Below, one piece after another: positions 35,456 through 45,152 of a DNA stretch of 64,000 bases. Source of the stretch: Kappaphycus alvarezii (Eukaryota; Rhodophyta; Florideophyceae; Gigartinales; Solieriaceae); assembly GCA_002205965.3 (NCBI GenBank), contig NADL03000657.1:682001-746000 (forward strand), read 5' to 3'. Within the stretch, counting starts at the first letter, position 1. Each line of letters opens with the position of its first letter. The position numbers and the translations under genes are program-made. The notes beneath the pieces were generated by a model. The model saw only the letters and a list, made by a program, of their open reading frames with translations. It was not told where the DNA came from and made no database searches.

Positions 35456-35839
35456 GCCATAGATATCAATCCCGACGGGGGAGAGGAGGATATCGTTTCG
35501 GTTGCAGTAAGTGCCGTAATGACGATGTTTCTCGCGCTCTGCGAGTGTCGCGGTGGCGCCGGCATAGTGGCAGCATTCTTCTACACACTCCCCATGGGCC
35601 TCGCGAGACCACTTCCCATGACAGAAAATAAAACCGTTTCACCTTACCTGAGGTCGAGCACTTATAATAGTAGCCTATCGCAAAGAATGCCAGAAATGAG
35701 ACAAATGAAGCCGCAATTGGTTTTTTACAAGAAGAAATTTTTTATCAGATTGGCAAAACAAAGGGGGAATTGGGTAAATTGGGTTTACTTGAATGGGTTG
35801 GTATACTTAATTTTCCGGCTAAGAGCAATCGCAGACTAG
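35294..35839 (+). CDS. Unrecognised 181-codon open frame
   Basis: The frame starts with MRAAGRNLSRLHYLE. Its first ~50 codons are conserved in the inverted copy near 51100. The middle has IDINPDGGEEDIVSVAVSAVMTMFLA, a hydrophobic stretch that could cross a membrane. The C-terminal third (FYKKKFFIRLAKQRGN...) is unsupported. It lies between element E and the LINE fragment. It could be a host gene fragment or an element part. I would treat only the first 50 codons as real coding sequence. Confidence 0.35.
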   Translation: MRAAGRNLSRLHYLETKCKTGNEVAELLLRGGTATGSSEGSKAAEKSLTVVAQGAIDINPDGGEEDIVSVAVSAVMTMFLALCECRGGAGIVAAFFYTLPMGLARPLPMTENKTVSPYLRSSTYNSSLSQRMPEMRQMKPQLVFYKKKFFIRLAKQRGNWVNWVYLNGLVYLIFRLRAIAD

Positions 35840-35930
35840 GACTACTGTAAGTAGGGTAACCACTTACTGTACATACCCTCAGAACGGAGGTTCTCTGGAA
35901 TACACTGTATACACAATTTCAAGTTGCGGC

Positions 35931-37031
35931 CTAAGTGTCGCTCAAAACTCCTTCCAACAAACAACTGGCGTTATTCTGGACGAGTCTCGCCGCGTGACGA
36001 GCGAACAATGTTCGCTGCGCATCAGCAATCGGAATGGCTGCCCGTGCGGCAATACCAGTCGCAACCCGGTCGGCGAAGTCCCGAGCGGAAGGGTGCCAGC
36101 CCCCCAACGTGGAGAGTGGAAGCGCAATGAAGCGATGCCCAGGACCCTTGGAACGTATTAACTCGGCAAAGCGAGTGTCCTTGCCCAGGCGAGCATGGTT
36201 AAGGGGCTTGAGTGGGCATCGCGCCAGGGAGGGAAGGCGGGCGGGGGTCAGGGGATGGATAACGGTTACGTCATAATAGTCCGTGCCCCCGTTCTCTCCA
36301 AGCGCCTTGATGTCCGGGCGAACTGCATGGCCGATTTGTGGCGGCTCGAGGACAGGGTGTCGGGCAGGTTTGGAGAGATCTGCAGCAAACAAACGTGTCT
36401 GCGAGTCATGCCGCCACCCGCGTGTGGATCCATAGGCACAGCACAGCGCGTGGTCACCATACTGATCCATGAGGGTCGCGCATCCCCATTTGTGGCATTT
36501 CGAAGCTGGATGAAACAGTGGCACCCTGCAATAGAACTGCAACCACGTCTTGTAATTGCGGTCCGGGATGTAGGTACCCAACCCCGGAGCCGGTTGGCAT
36601 GACAGCCAGTCCTTGCAACCCTCCACTGACAACGAGGCTCGGAATGCAACAGTCCTCTCATCTACCTTTGGCATGTCATCAAAGGCCTTTTCCTCAACTG
36701 GGCGGACCAGTTGCCCCTGCCCAAACCTATGCACTGAGTCGATAGCCGTGAAATGGACCTCCTTCTCGGGTGCCACTTGAGTCTTCCAGTCGTCGTGCGC
36801 CCGAACTGCGGATTTGTATGAATGAAGAGCAGTGTTCGGTAGCACAGCCAGAAGGGTAGAGCAAAGGGCACGGGTGAGGGACACGGAGGAAGTGAACGCA
36901 GCCGCCGCACTGAGCTTCGCAGAGCGAAGCCCAATGCCAAAAGTTGGCTTGAGGGGGCCGAAGGGCGCCACAGGGAGTTGCAATTCCCGAAAAGTATTGC
37001 TGTCCAGAAGCCGGCCCATCAACCCCCGCAA
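35931..37031 (-). CDS. LINE C-terminal region: Cys/His motif and PD-(D/E)xK-like domain
   Basis: The 366-codon frame has a Cys/His cluster (SKCHKWGCATLMDQYGDHAL then CC) near 36470-36410. A RPD...GTDYYDVTV segment near 36325-36270 has the layout of a PD-(D/E)xK nuclease core. The C-terminal helices are FIALPLSTLGGW near 36140-36105, then ARDFADRVATGIAARA. RLE-type LINEs (R2, CRE and relatives) have an endonuclease in this place. That this is a nuclease is inference: the D...D/E...K spacing is plausible but not proven. Three further fragments of this region occur in the window. Confidence 0.65.
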   Translation of the reverse strand: MRGLMGRLLDSNTFRELQLPVAPFGPLKPTFGIGLRSAKLSAAAAFTSSVSLTRALCSTLLAVLPNTALHSYKSAVRAHDDWKTQVAPEKEVHFTAIDSVHRFGQGQLVRPVEEKAFDDMPKVDERTVAFRASLSVEGCKDWLSCQPAPGLGTYIPDRNYKTWLQFYCRVPLFHPASKCHKWGCATLMDQYGDHALCCAYGSTRGWRHDSQTRLFAADLSKPARHPVLEPPQIGHAVRPDIKALGENGGTDYYDVTVIHPLTPARLPSLARCPLKPLNHARLGKDTRFAELIRSKGPGHRFIALPLSTLGGWHPSARDFADRVATGIAARAAIPIADAQRTLFARHAARLVQNNASCLLEGVLSDT

Positions 37032-37825
37032 TCGAATTCCGCAGCCCCTTTAGCAGTGGAATGAGGGGGAACTACACGTAGGAGGTAGTTAATGCGACAT
37101 ACGCCGAAGCAGGTCCGTAGTAGATGGAGAGCTACTTGAGTATCCTCCAAGGTTACCAAAGCGCTGAGGAGAGGCTTCAGCGAAGCGACATGCTTTGAGA
37201 ACTCCCGCTCCACGAATAGGTCCGATCCGATTGGGGCGCGGAGCACTTGTGTCCCTTCACTATAGTCCTGCCGAAGGTCGGCTGGGAAGGACTGCTGAAC
37301 AGACGGGGGGGGGGCGGTTGGCCACCGGACGGCACACCTATCCATGCGGAGGTGCAAACCCAAAGCGCGCACCTCTGCGGAAGAGAGGAACTCTAGTGCA
37401 GTTCCAATGGTTTCGTGGGTGCTCACTATGTACCCATCGTCCAAGTACCACAGCTGAACGTGTGCAGAAGGCCTGCCTGTGGCGTCGCCCACATTTTCCA
37501 GGCGGGTTTTCTGTTCCTGCGTCACTTTTTGCACGGTGTCGGTATACCCTGTTTGAGTCGATTGTGTTTGTCTGGAAAACGATGGGATAGATCGGATATA
37601 CCTTCCAAGAGTAAAACACCCAAACGTTTCCCCTTTTTGCAGCACAAGGGAGAAGAAAAGGACCCAGGGACCCCCTTGCTGCACGCCTACCACGCTCCGG
37701 AGCATACCATCCCCACATCACAGATGACCCGGGTTTACCGTGTACGTGTAATTGACCCAAGGTAAGAGCTCTGGGAACCTCTGCTCGACCTCCTTCAAAA
37801 ACGCACTTCGGCTGACCAGGTTTAA
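37019..37825 (-). pseudogene. LINE reverse transcriptase palm
   Basis: Motif B reads VGVQQGGP followed by LFFSLVLQK near 37680-37630. Motif C reads LWYLDDGYIV near 37450-37425, an intact YLDD. The thumb LRMDRCAVRWP is near 37345-37315. A 99-bp LINE tail plus a 9-bp duplication is inserted in frame between LVLQK and VTQEQK, adding 36 codons without a stop. A frameshift and stop affect the part upstream of 37705, and another shift occurs in a G-run near 37020-37030. Homology to this RT class is from recognised motif order. Confidence 0.78.
37534..37632 (+). mobile_element. 99-bp 5'-truncated LINE tail inside the LINE RT
   Basis: It matches the 3' part of the repeat at 55471-55779 and 53228-53488. 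It is flanked by a perfect 9-bp duplication CTTTTTGCA (37525-37533 and 37633-37641). It lies antisense to the RT it interrupts. Confidence 0.88.
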
Positions 37826-37840
37826 TTGGGGAATTGGGTT

Positions 37841-38144
37841 GGCTTACTGTGAGTAATGGAAAGTTTAATAGTCCTCTGTACTTGTAATGAAACCATTGGC
37901 AGGGCATATATTGCAAGTGCTTGAGCGTGTGTACCAACTATATTGTAATATATTGTAACAGTAAAAATACCCAAAATATTCCACTTTTAGTGGTGGTGGT
38001 GGTAGATCTTTATTTGTCATACAATGTCTTTTTAATGCCATATAGAGTTTTATCATGGTGGACGGAAATTGGGTTGCTTTACTTATTGGAGGTTTCATTA
38101 CAAGTACAGAGGACTCCTAACCTTTCCATTACTCACAGTAAACC
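37841..38144. repeat. Foldback repeat with 54-bp arms
   Basis: Arms 37841-37894 and 38091-38144 are inverted copies with about four mismatches, spaced by 196 bp. Weaker matching extends outward. The left arm starts beside the 5' break of the LINE. No transposase or clear target duplication was found. It may be a foldback/MITE-like element. Confidence 0.75.
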
Positions 38145-38422
38145 AAACCAATTGAAATCCAAAGCTATAGTATAATAAGTGAGAACATGACAGGTATATG
38201 CTTCGGGGGGGAAATTTGGGGTGCTTTTAATGCATGAAAAATATGGTCAGCTGTTCCCTGAGGGATGTCGTGATGGTAAAGGCTTACAATGTAAAGAAAT
38301 CGCAGGAAGACGTCAAAACGCTAGAAAACTGACGGGAGGCCGGCCAACAGGCACGCTGCGTTGGACATTACTGCTTCTGCGGCATAACGCTGTGATAAGA
38401 TTTCTTTGACCTTTGCGTAGGT

Positions 38423-38476
38423 CTCCCTTGCCCTCGTAGCGACTTTGCGTGCGACGTCGCTACGAGGGCAAGGGAG
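38423..38476. repeat. Perfect 21-bp hairpin
   Basis: CTCCCTTGCCCTCGTAGCGAC (arm 38423-38443) has an exact inverted copy at 38456-38476, with a 12-base loop. A direct repeat ATATGCTTCGG occurs at about 38197 and 38478. No gene is attached to it and its role is unknown. Confidence 0.9.
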
Positions 38477-38903
38477 TATATGCTTCGGTGTTCTATTGAT
38501 TTATTGTGAAGGCGGCTCTAATTGTCACCTGTGAAGGCCGGATATTTCGAGAACCGTGTTAGCCACGGAGGCTGCATTTGAATGTTTGCTGGTCGAGGAC
38601 GGTGACTGCTGTGTGAGTCTTGTGTAGTATTGTAGAGCATAACTTAGTGTCCCATAGGGTAAGATCGTTTTGTTTCGTACCACCAATAAGAAGGACACTC
38701 TCAAGAGTATTTATAGTCTTAAAATTTGTCCATGTTTAAGCAGTCTTCGGGTAACTGGCTTTTGATATATTTATATCCTAAGCAACCCGTATGTAGTTAG
38801 TGGGCCACGTCCACCACAAGTTTTTTTAGGAAAGAGTATCGCCAGAAGGTAAACTATGTTTGTTTAGCTTGTCACTGCAACTTTTTGCTACTCTTAAACA
38901 GAC

Positions 38904-38995
38904 TGTAATACAAAAAATGGTCCTCCCCTCATTTAATACAGGAAATGGTCCTCCCTTCACGTAATACAGGAAATGGTCCTCCCTCGTGTAATCCA
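38904..38995 (+). promoter_or_regulatory. Tandem ~28-bp repeats at the start of U3
   Basis: Three units of the form TAATACAGGAAATGGTCCTCC plus a short variable tail lie at the 5' tip of the long U3 and recur at 56205-56295. Repeats in this position often act as enhancer or regulator-binding sites in LTRs; that is inference. Confidence 0.5.
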
Positions 38996-39362
38996 GCAAC
39001 CTACAACGATCCCGCCCCTAACTTCTCCCACCGTCATTTCCAAATTTACTTCCATTTTATCTAGACATTTTTATACCGTATTTAACCCTCTGAATCGACC
39101 CCGAATCAAATCCCTTTTCCCTTTTAGCTTACCTCCTCCTCCAAAATCGCCTTTTTTTGAGAAGAAGGGCGCAAATGCACTACTGCAAAATCCCTTGCAG
39201 ATTTATTTTACCTATTCCTAATCTATAGAACCTGCCCAGGGAGCCTATTTAAACCCATTTATTCTAAGTTTCAAATGCCCCCGATCATTTTACTCATCAC
39301 CCCTCTCCCCTCACACACCCAAAACACCCTACATTGCCTCCCGTTCCCCAACGTCTATCACA

Positions 39363-39965
39363 ATGAACAACCTTCGCCCCTCTGTCCCTATTTCCAAAAA
39401 CCGCCCTTCCCGTCCCATCAATGGCCTTCGTCTCGCCGCCTACGGGCCAACCGATGCCGACGACTACATCCGGCGGCAACCAAAGAAGCAAATCATCGAG
39501 TTCGTTCGCCGCCTCTTCATAGAAGAAGAAGCGAGGGAGGTAAGTCGAGAGAGGCTGAGAAGGTCGAGGAGGAGAGCGGGGAGTCCTTCGAGGAATGGTT
39601 AGCCCCTGAGCTAGTGTACGAGGCTCAGGAAGATGAGGAGGAGGAAGAGGAAGATGAGGAGGAGGAAGAGGAGGAAGAGGAGGAGAAAGAAGAGGAAGAG
39701 GAGGAAGAGGATGAGGAGGAGGAGGAGGAGGAGGAGGATGAGGGAACAGGGGCATGGAAATGTTGGACTGGTGGGGCCTGGAATAGAGATTATGGATCAA
39801 GTTGTGCCCACGATGGAACCGGATGGAGATATCTTTAGTAGTCTAGATATCTCCCAGGGGGAAATAGAGAGCTGTGAGCCATTCGCAGATATTTGTGGGG
39901 ACTGCTTGGACAGCATGGATATTTTAGAGGAGTTGTTAGGATCTGATTTAGAGAATGGGAAATAA
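39363..39965 (+). pseudogene. U3 reading frame (acidic-tailed protein), solo LTR copy
   Basis: The start MNNLRPSVPIS at 39363 follows CTATCACA. Conserved N-terminal residues include INGLRLAAYGPTDADDYIRR and IIEFVRRLFIEEE. A one-base deletion after the GGTAAGT word near 39540 breaks the frame relative to the C copy. The acidic run of Glu/Asp (about 39625-39745) follows. A third frame carries EPDGDIFSSLDISQ...ADICGDCLDSMDILEELLGSD to 39965. All three blocks are shared between copies. The product is not recognised. An acidic, Leu/Asp-rich tail resembles activation domains, but this is only a guess. Confidence 0.55.
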
Positions 39966-40680
39966 GAGGACCAAATTAATTGTTAGTTTCTTAAGTATCT
40001 TTTGCTTGGAGTATATTGTCCACAAAAAGAATTTTTACGCATTTCTTGGTATCTTCTGTAGTTTTGTTCGGACTTTAGGGGTAGCCAAAAGTCTATATAA
40101 GCTGAGTAAACTGCTTCCTCATGGAGAGGTCAAGCAGGTTGGCAGACAACTTCAAGCCAAGTCCCGAGTAGTAGAAAGTTGAGAGTCAACTTCAGACCCA
40201 AGAAAACTTTTTCTTACGCTAGTCGCAGAGCGTCGGTGGTAGACCATGCCCCTTTTATACTTGCTTTTAGCTTTCTCAACTCTCTTCTATATATACTCCC
40301 TTTTGTTCGTTCAACAATACCACGGTAGCACTTTTGTCGCTCGCAACACCTCCTTCTCAGGGTAATTGGTTCTGAAGATCTCTTCCCCGGCCGATTTAAC
40401 CCTATCACATACTGGCGGTATGCCTCATCCCAAGACAACGATGGAGCGCACAATTTTGTCGCTATCGTTCACTACGTAAGTCGCCACCGTTTGGATATCT
40501 ACCAAAAGTAAAACACTAAAACCTTTTCCAGACTTTTGGAGTGTGGGCATAAGTGGCCCAATACTTCTTTTACAATTCTTCCTTTCTTCAATCATCCTTC
40601 GCAGTACTGAAATGCCCAGTGAAAACGTCTCCCTTTTCCAGAATTGTGCAGCAGGTATGACTTGCTCAAATGACTCTTCT

Positions 40681-41180
40681 CTCCCGAAACCTCGTCGCAA
40701 CCGTTGTTCCCGCTGCGGCGAAACTGGTCACAACGTCGATCCTGTCCCCAATCTATCTCTTCTCCCTCTGCATGGTTTTTTTCCCAGCGTTGTTCTGTAT
40801 GCGGAAATTCAGGTCATAACGCTCGGTAAATGCCCGTCTCGAATCTCTGGAAAATGCTTTGTCTGTAACGGCTCGCAACGTGTAGTTTGTAGCAAATGCG
40901 CGGGTAATGGCTTTCATAAGCTTGAATATGGCTGTCTTGGACATTCCCAACATGCTGGTCATCATGAGTCGAGAATGGAAAAGCGGAATCATTACATTCC
41001 AAGCAGAAACAAACGCAGAAAGGGCTAAAGTCGAGCCAGATTCTTGTTGAGTCGGGGGGGGAAGTTATGGGAAAAAGCTTGTTGAAGGAAAGCACTGGGG
41101 TTTGCTTGAAGAAAAAAGCAATGAATTGATATGCTCGAGATGCACGGGTCGCGGATATTTAACTGTGGCTTGTGACGAAT
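40681..41180 (+). pseudogene. Zinc-knuckle / CxxCxGxG protein fragment
   Basis: Three frames connected by single-base shifts give two CxxCGxxGHN knuckles (CSRCGETGHN near 40713 and CSVCGNSGHN near 40795). They are followed by CFVCNGSQRVVCSKCAGNGF near 40857-40916 and CSRCTGRGYL near 41133. The second type is the CxxCxGxG zinc motif of DnaJ cysteine-rich and BSD2-like proteins. CxxCGxxGHN knuckles occur in plant and algal DNA-binding proteins and in transposases. The combination looks like a host gene remnant. Which family is uncertain, and the shifts may be sequencing error. Confidence 0.5.
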
Positions 41181-41999
41181 AGAGGTCATTCCGTATCGTA
41201 GAGATTTTATTCTTCTATGAATGTGGAACACTTTCACGGAGAATACTTGAGTCAGCTGCGATGTTCACTACTACAGAAGTGAATGGGTCTTCACAGGGAA
41301 GTATAACCAAACAGGATATAAAAGCCGTGTACCATGTCCAAAAGATAAGGTATACACGATTAGAACTCATGGAGCAAACGGGCCTACATATCAGAGGATA
41401 AGAATGCAAGGGGGTAGTAGAGATATCAAAGTTGCTCGTTGGGATTATTTCCTCCTGTTGCACAGCTACGTCAAATTCTTCGTCATCGTAACACAAGGCG
41501 ACCTTTTAGGGGAACGTTTAGTTAGTTTACTGTGAGTAAACCTGGAGTGCAATTCCCAATAGCTTTGCAGTGTGGTGGCGGCGGAGAAAACACTATAGTG
41601 AAAATGGCCATGCCCTGAAACAGCGACTAGTTGCTGCGAGCTCTGTCAGCAGAACTGCTGCGTTCGAAGCAACTATTAACGCGGAAGGGGGTAGTTTGGG
41701 AGATTTACTTAGAAAATATACATTCGATCTATCCCATAGTTTTCCAGACAATTACAATCGACTTAAGTTATATGTACACAATATGTGGGAGAAACTACTC
41801 TACCTGAAAGGATACTGTTGTTACAAAAACGGCCATTTCTGTAGAAAGGCGGTCCTAATCACAAACACGTATCTTCTATCCCCTGTGAGTCATCAAGAAC
41901 AGCTCTTCGCATCAATTTTCTCTTACAAACGAAATCATAAAACGAATTCTTCCCCATGAATTTAGATTCACTATGCAACTCCATTTCTTTTTTTCTGAA
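41181..41999. other. No recognised gene
   Basis: An open frame of 129 codons at 41570-41959 (plus) has a basic start and a Cys-rich middle (GYCCYKNGHFCRKA) but no known domain. A palindromic TTTACTGTGAGTAAA word is at 41527-41541. Confidence 0.35.
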
Positions 42000-43294
42000 G
42001 CATTTTGGTCATCCTTTTTTAAAAAAAGAAATCTTTCGACTCGTGATCCGCTTCATCCTCCAAATTCAGTTACGATATTTCATCAAGCAGATTTTTACTT
42101 ATTACCCTGATTCATGCAAATTCAAAGCCGCGCATAGCCTCAATTTTTTAATATTATCGAGGACATGAAACTTTATAGAAAGTTACCATATTTAAGTTCG
42201 AAACCGACGACGTTGAAAACCCCTGCCATCAACTATACCATCGGCTCACCCCTTTTTTGCCATCAACAATACCAACCTCCGCCCATTTGTCACCATCGCA
42301 AAGTCACCACGAGGCCGCTTCCCATCGTCGCACTTTATCTGATTGCAAATAGACCACCCAAGTATGATGATTACTGTAGGAGAATGGACCGCGAACGTGT
42401 TCAGAGGTGGGTCCGCCGGCACTGCTTGAGGATGCAGAAGAGGCAGAGGCAGGAGTGGAGGTAGAGAAGGTAGAGCAAGAAAAAAGAGGAGGTTGAAGAG
42501 AGGACTGGTTGGCCTGTAGGAGCCACTAAATTACAGCAAGGGGCGAACTGTTGTTGAGAAAGAAGTGAAAATGAGAGAAAAAGTGATCTCTGACTGCTCT
42601 GTCAAGGACAAAGTGGAAGAAGAATCGAAAAACGAGGAGGATGAGGTATGTGGGGAGAGATTCATGGAAAGTGCTGGAATGGTGGGAAGGGGGCCGAACA
42701 GTATGAACCAGTGGTCCGGATGCTGCCACTGGATGGGGCATGTTTAGTAGTTTAGATATCTCCCGGGAAAAAATAGAGAATGTGAGCCGTTCGTGGATAT
42801 TTGTGGGGACTGTTTGGGTGAAATGTATGTTTTGGGTAATTTTTGGCTCTGATGCCAAGGAGTAAGATATTACGGAAGCAATATCGATATTTATCTGATA
42901 GTACCTGCTGTTTTTTTCTCGTTCACAAGATTCTATTTGATGCATTTGCCGGTTCAAAGTTCGTTTGCTTGAGACAGAATAGTTAGCCGAAAATATTTAC
43001 ACGCTGAGTAAACTGCTTCCTCTTGTGGAGGTCAAGCAACTTGGCAGACAACTGCAAGTCAAGTCCCGAGTTGTAAAAAATTGAGAGTCAACTTCAGACC
43101 AAGAACCATTTTTCTTACGCTGGTCACAAAGCATTAGTACTACTCCGATACATGGTTGCAGCACTCTCAACTTGTCATTTTACAACCTTTTTGTTCGTTT
43201 ACCTATACCACGGTAGCACTTTCGTCGCTTGGAACACCTCCTTCTTGAGGTATTTGGTTCTGATTATCTCTTCTCTCGACAATTTATCCATGCA
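42000..43294 (+). repeat. 5' LTR of element B, long-U3 form (decayed)
   Basis: R/U5 (about 43000-43294) matches A and C and ends TGCA. 42740-42860 matches the tail of the U3 reading frame (TTTAGATATCTCC, ATATTTGTGGGGACTG). 42340-42430 encodes a protein-level relative of the U3 frame start (NRPPKYDDYCRR against AAYGPTDADDYIRR). So the long U3 with its frame is old in this family. The TATA word is lost (AAATATTTACACG). The 5' limit is approximate. Confidence 0.7.
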
Positions 43295-43382
43295 TTTTTG
43301 GTGCTCACGTGGAGGTGCTGCACCAGAGGTATCGAAATGTGAAGTGTTAGGGAACACTTAATTTTTATTTTTTTCTGTAACC

Positions 43383-44492
43383 ATGGATCCAACGCTGTTC
43401 ATATAACGTTCACAGGGGGCACGAGTGAAGACGTTGAGGAGTTGTTGTATACATATGTTATGTTTTAAATGCGTGAGAAGGGCATTGAAGCGAAGGCCTC
43501 GAGTATCTTCGTTATCTTTATGGTGACGAAAAACACAAATGTAAGGCCAAGTTTATCGACGGGTGGTCCCTTAATGGGAATAAGCATAGCTTCGATGAGA
43601 TATTATGAGTGGCTTGTGAAATAATGTGCCATGAGGTGGAGCCAGATGAGATGATTTGTACCGCTATAGAGGCCTGTCTCAACCTCACCGACTTGCTGAG
43701 CTCAGTTTTATACTTATGTGATCTCAATGAAAAAGCTGGTACAACGCCCAAGTCAAGTACGAAATGTTTCGTAAGGCGGCGATAAGGGATAAGCAGCCCT
43801 CGCATTTCCTCCTCATCAAGGTCCTCACACTTTGAATGAACTGAAGGCTGCCATAGTAGAATTTGTCAAAAACGCGGAGACATTTCAGTCACTGAGTGAG
43901 GTACGTAGAGAAATCCGTACATAGATATCTATCTTACATCCTGAAAAGAATAATTAAATGCAGGATACTATTGCAGCGGAATCAGAATCTGCCAAAGGCG
44001 ATGTCCAAAGCTTGAAAAACGGCAGAAAACCCATTAGATAATCAATTTGGCATGAGCACCTATCATTTGGAGACCATTACTCTTACCATTAATGATAACA
44101 AGTCTGGGACCCCTAAGGCCGCAGAAGTCTGCTTCTTCTTCCACAAGCCTGGAAACTTTGCAAATGGATGTCCTGAAACTCCACACAGAAACACTGGCTG
44201 TGAAAATTTCGGTCGAGACGGGCATCATGAAAATAACTACTGGACTATAGACTACAGAGGAGCAATTTTATCGAGAGAAGAATCAGAACCGGAGGTGAAA
44301 AGTTTTCAAAATAGGAAGGATAGAAGGTTGACGGATGCCAGTAAAGTATCCATCGCTGAAGAAACTAGTCAAGTCAATGTGACAGAAAGGGACGGAGAAG
44401 GGAACATTTTATCGAAGAAACCTCGGCTAGATTATGAAATGCTGGAGCATATCCCAGCACCTGTACCTCTCTGTTCCAAGAGGTCTGATTAA
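43383..44492 (+). pseudogene. Element B gag
   Basis: The start (ATGGATCCAACGCTG) at 43383 corresponds to the A and C gag start. The front half is broken by many stops. The frame 44052-44492 carries the two zinc knuckles with lost residues (CFFFHKPGNFANGC and CENFGRDGHHENNY) and then runs on to MLEHIPAPVPLCSKRSD, showing gag joined in frame to the linker. Confidence 0.8.
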
Positions 44493-44699
44493 GCTGTTCT
44501 AGGTGTATAAATCACATCGGCGGAGAAAATAAAAAAGAATAGGAAATTAAAGAGTACCACGAAGGATGAAATGGAGAATGTGAAGAAGTACAATTTGTTA
44601 GTTGAGCTTGAATAGGCCTAAACCGGAAAAGTATTAGGTCAAAGTTGAAGAAAAGACACAAAAGAAGCGAAAAAGGACTCAAAAAATATAAGGTCTACT

Positions 44700-45152
44700 A
44701 TGTACGCTAAGGGTAAGAAATCGTTTTTTCAATCGGCCACGACAGCACCAAGACGTCTTATACTGTTACAAGTCAAGGTGTTGAGGATGAAAACCCAGAC
44801 AGTTTTCAATTCGGCTGCAGTTCTAACTCTCATTTCAGAAAGGTTGTTGATGGATCTAGGTCTCGAAATAATTACAATTACTCGAAGAATAACTTTTGCG
44901 GATATAACCGTAGAAAAAACCATGGGCACTGTTGACAAGGTCTCCAAGTTCTCTAAAGACTCCAAAATTGATGTCTACTTTCTTGTCGTGCCTGATCTGC
45001 CTTTTGATGCAATCATTGGTTCCCATACCATGAAAAAGATAGGTAAATGCATTGTCTTGTGCAACCGAAGTGTGTCATTTAATATTGACCGTAGAACGGT
45101 GAAGATGTCACTAGACTTCGAAAAAAGCACATATCCGGAAGATGTAAGATAA
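44700..45152 (+). pseudogene. Element B protease
   Basis: The 150-codon open frame matches the A and C protease throughout. The catalytic triplet DSG has become NSA (VFNSAAVLTLIS), so it could not cleave. The second motif FDAIIGSHTMKKIG is kept. Confidence 0.8.

Larger units (their letters stand above)
35931..37825 (-). mobile_element. 5'-truncated LINE-like non-LTR retrotransposon
   Basis: On the reverse strand an RT palm (37825-37019) leads into a 366-codon C-terminal region ending at 35931. The RT starts at a FNLVSRS-like segment just after where motif A should be, so the 5' end including motif A is missing; this is typical of incomplete target-primed insertion or later loss. No LTR, RNase H or integrase is present. 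A poly-A tail was not seen after the stop. Confidence 0.75.
38904..40407 (+). repeat. Solo LTR, long-U3 form
   Basis: This 1,504-bp LTR starts TGTAATAC and ends CCCTATCA, with no internal element next to it. It is nearly identical to the 5' LTR of C (56205-57678). The flanks CAGAC (38899-38903) and CATAC (40408-40412) agree at 4 of 5 positions. Solo LTRs form by recombination between the two LTRs of an element. U3 contains three ~28-bp tandem units, a reading frame and a GA-rich tract; R/U5 matches element A. Confidence 0.88.

Noticed and set aside
36195..36602. Plus-strand frames over the LINE C-terminal region
   Set aside because: They are opposite the 366-codon minus frame that has recognisable motifs and homologous fragments elsewhere.
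38906..38995. Regularly spaced repeats suggesting a CRISPR-like array
   Set aside because: There are only three units without unique spacers, they lie at the tip of an LTR, and the window is eukaryotic.
39297..39800. Proline-rich 167-codon frame on the minus strand
   Set aside because: It is the complement of the Glu/Asp codon run of the U3 frame and contains only low-complexity prolines.
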